DNA of 6,811 nt from Thermodesulfovibrionales bacterium (lineage in GTDB: Bacteria; Nitrospirota; Thermodesulfovibrionia; Thermodesulfovibrionales; SM23-35), in contig JAKLQR010000103.1 in assembly GCA_022013235.1 (NCBI GenBank), positions 1-6,811 on the forward strand, written 5' to 3'. A program made the translations under genes and the position numbers. Every line of letters starts with the position of its first letter. The first letter of the stretch is position 1. Of this stretch, positions 6,173 to 6,811 are shown piece by piece. The notes beneath the pieces are model-generated. The model was not told the origin of the DNA. It was given only the letters and a program-made list of their open reading frames with translations, and searched no databases.

Positions 6173-6390
6173 TCTGGGCTTCCCTCGACCATCTTTTTCG
6201 AAAATGACTGGAGTTTCTTTCTGACGACCGCGTCTATCACTTCTCCCACTTTCAGTTCGGAAACGATCGCCCTTTTGATCTCGGTTCTTACTTTTCCCTC
6301 ATCTTCTTCAACCTGGACGAGCTTTCTCTCCATAAGGCCCCTTAAGAGTATATGTGCCAGGTGTGAAATCTTGTCGTCAGAGAGCATCAT
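6106..6390 (-). CDS. DUF507 family protein (second of a tandem pair), 94 aa
   Basis: A small, highly charged, mostly helical cytoplasmic protein of unknown function. Recognised as DUF507 from the opening MLSDDKISHLAHIL, the central EIKRAIVSELKVGEVIDAVVRKK (about 37-59) and the family-typical EGSPEWEILYKKFY (69-82). The start ATG (6390-6388) overlaps the TGA of the previous DUF507 gene (6389-6387) as ATGA, so the two are probably translationally coupled. A second ATG follows directly at 6387 and cannot be excluded. Its 3' end overlaps the diguanylate cyclase start by 67 bases. Confidence 0.88.
   Translation of the reverse strand: MMLSDDKISHLAHILLRGLMERKLVQVEEDEGKVRTEIKRAIVSELKVGEVIDAVVRKKLQSFSKKMVEGSPEWEILYKKFYREEEIKKGRASG
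6181..6186 (-). promoter_or_regulatory. Shine-Dalgarno fixing the GTG start of the diguanylate cyclase
   Basis: GAGGGA on the minus strand, eight bases before GTG at 6172, inside the coding sequence of the upstream DUF507 gene. It supports the long 67-base gene overlap rather than a later start. Confidence 0.55.
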
Positions 6391-6668
6391 AAGACGAGGT
6401 TTCTTTCTTTTACGAGCTTTTGTTTCGTGAGATCAAAGAGCCTCCTGTAGTCGAGCCGGCCTCTTTCTATCTCTGAGGTATGATTTTTTAACAGCTCCCG
6501 CACCTCGTCATTCAGCCTGTCTTCTACCGTAAGCTCATGCAGGATTAATTCCTCAGCTTCAGAAAGAACTTTTCCAGGAGGAACCGCAGGGCTGATGAGG
6601 TTCTTTGCAATGAGATTCTCTATGATTTTCTTTGCGAGGAGAGGAACCCATGTCTTCGGGATCCTCAT
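6387..6668 (-). CDS. DUF507 family protein (first of a tandem pair), 93 aa
   Basis: A small, charged helical protein starting MRIPKTWVPLLAKKIIENLI, with LHELTVEDRLNDEVRELLKNH (about 43-63) and RLDYRRLFDLTKQKL (71-85). This is the DUF507 layout: N-terminal helix, variable linker, helix containing the E/D-rich L.DEVR motif, and C-terminal Y/F-containing helix. It is a diverged paralogue of the next gene. The start ATG lies three bases after the bS18 stop codon, and AGGA overlapping that stop (6673-6670) is the only candidate ribosome site. Translation is probably coupled to the ribosomal gene. DUF507 has no established biochemical role. Its position after rpsR suggests expression in step with growth, which is inference. 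Confidence 0.85.
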   Translation of the reverse strand: MRIPKTWVPLLAKKIIENLIAKNLISPAVPPGKVLSEAEELILHELTVEDRLNDEVRELLKNHTSEIERGRLDYRRLFDLTKQKLVKERNLVL

Positions 6669-6671
6669 GTC

Positions 6672-6811
6672 CTATTTTTCCGAAAAGGCAATGAGAGCTA
6701 TGCTACGCGACCTTTTTATCGCCTCGGAAAGTTCTCTCTGATGCTTTGCACAGGTGCCGGTCATCCTTCTCGGGAAAACCTTGCCTCTCTCGGTGATATA
6801 GCTTCTGAGCA
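6672..6811 (-). CDS. rpsR: Ribosomal protein bS18, C-terminal part
   Basis: The last 45 codons and TAG stop of small-subunit protein bS18, cut by the window edge. The translation LRSYITERGKVFPRRMTGTC, continuing AKHQRELSEAIKRSRSIALI, is the highly conserved C-terminus of the family: RGK.PRR.TGTCAKHQREL..AIKR.R..ALI. bS18 binds 16S rRNA and bS6 on the platform of the 30S subunit. It is usually next to rpsF, ssb and rplI; here it is followed directly by DUF507 genes. The N-terminus is outside the window. Confidence 0.95.
   Translation of the reverse strand, partial: LRSYITERGKVFPRRMTGTCAKHQRELSEAIKRSRSIALIAFSEK

Overview
The window looks like a bacterial chromosome fragment in which a conserved housekeeping operon meets accessory DNA. 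All recognised genes are on the minus strand, so the biological reading order runs from base 6811 down to base 1. The core part (about 6811-4139) holds the C-terminus of ribosomal protein bS18, two consecutive DUF507 proteins and a membrane-bound GAF-GAF-GGDEF diguanylate cyclase. These are tightly spaced or overlapping, as in one operon. Tandem DUF507 genes with GAF/GGDEF signalling suggest Nitrospirota or a deltaproteobacterial-type lineage. That placement is an inference from gene content, not a phylogenetic result.

Downstream of the diguanylate cyclase is a gene-poor AT-rich gap (3774-4138), and then the character changes. Two structures at 2916-3005 and 1384-1448 read by eye as integron attC sites on the minus strand. 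Each has an outer pair of AAC/GTT boxes, an unpaired spacer, and an inner stem with exactly two unpaired bases, both on the arm next to the upstream stop codon. Each begins 14-29 bases after a stop codon. They bracket a complete putative gene cassette encoding a 468-residue HEAT-repeat scaffold protein. Upstream of it is a likely second cassette encoding a secreted SH3-like protein. No integrase lies in the window, so this would be a fragment of an integron array or an integrase-less attC cluster (CALIN).

After the second attC come about 130 bases packed with GC-rich nested palindromes. Beyond them is the N-terminal 405 residues of a superfamily 1 (UPF1/DNA2-like) helicase with a zinc ribbon and a coiled-coil insertion. 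It runs off the window at base 1.

The core genes concern translation and c-di-GMP signalling. The accessory genes (secreted protein, HEAT scaffold, SF1 helicase) have no demonstrated joint function. Their placement is best explained by cassette capture next to a stable operon. The HEAT gene is also compositionally split, with a GC-rich 5' half and an AT-richer 3' half, which suggests a mosaic or recently expanded repeat protein.
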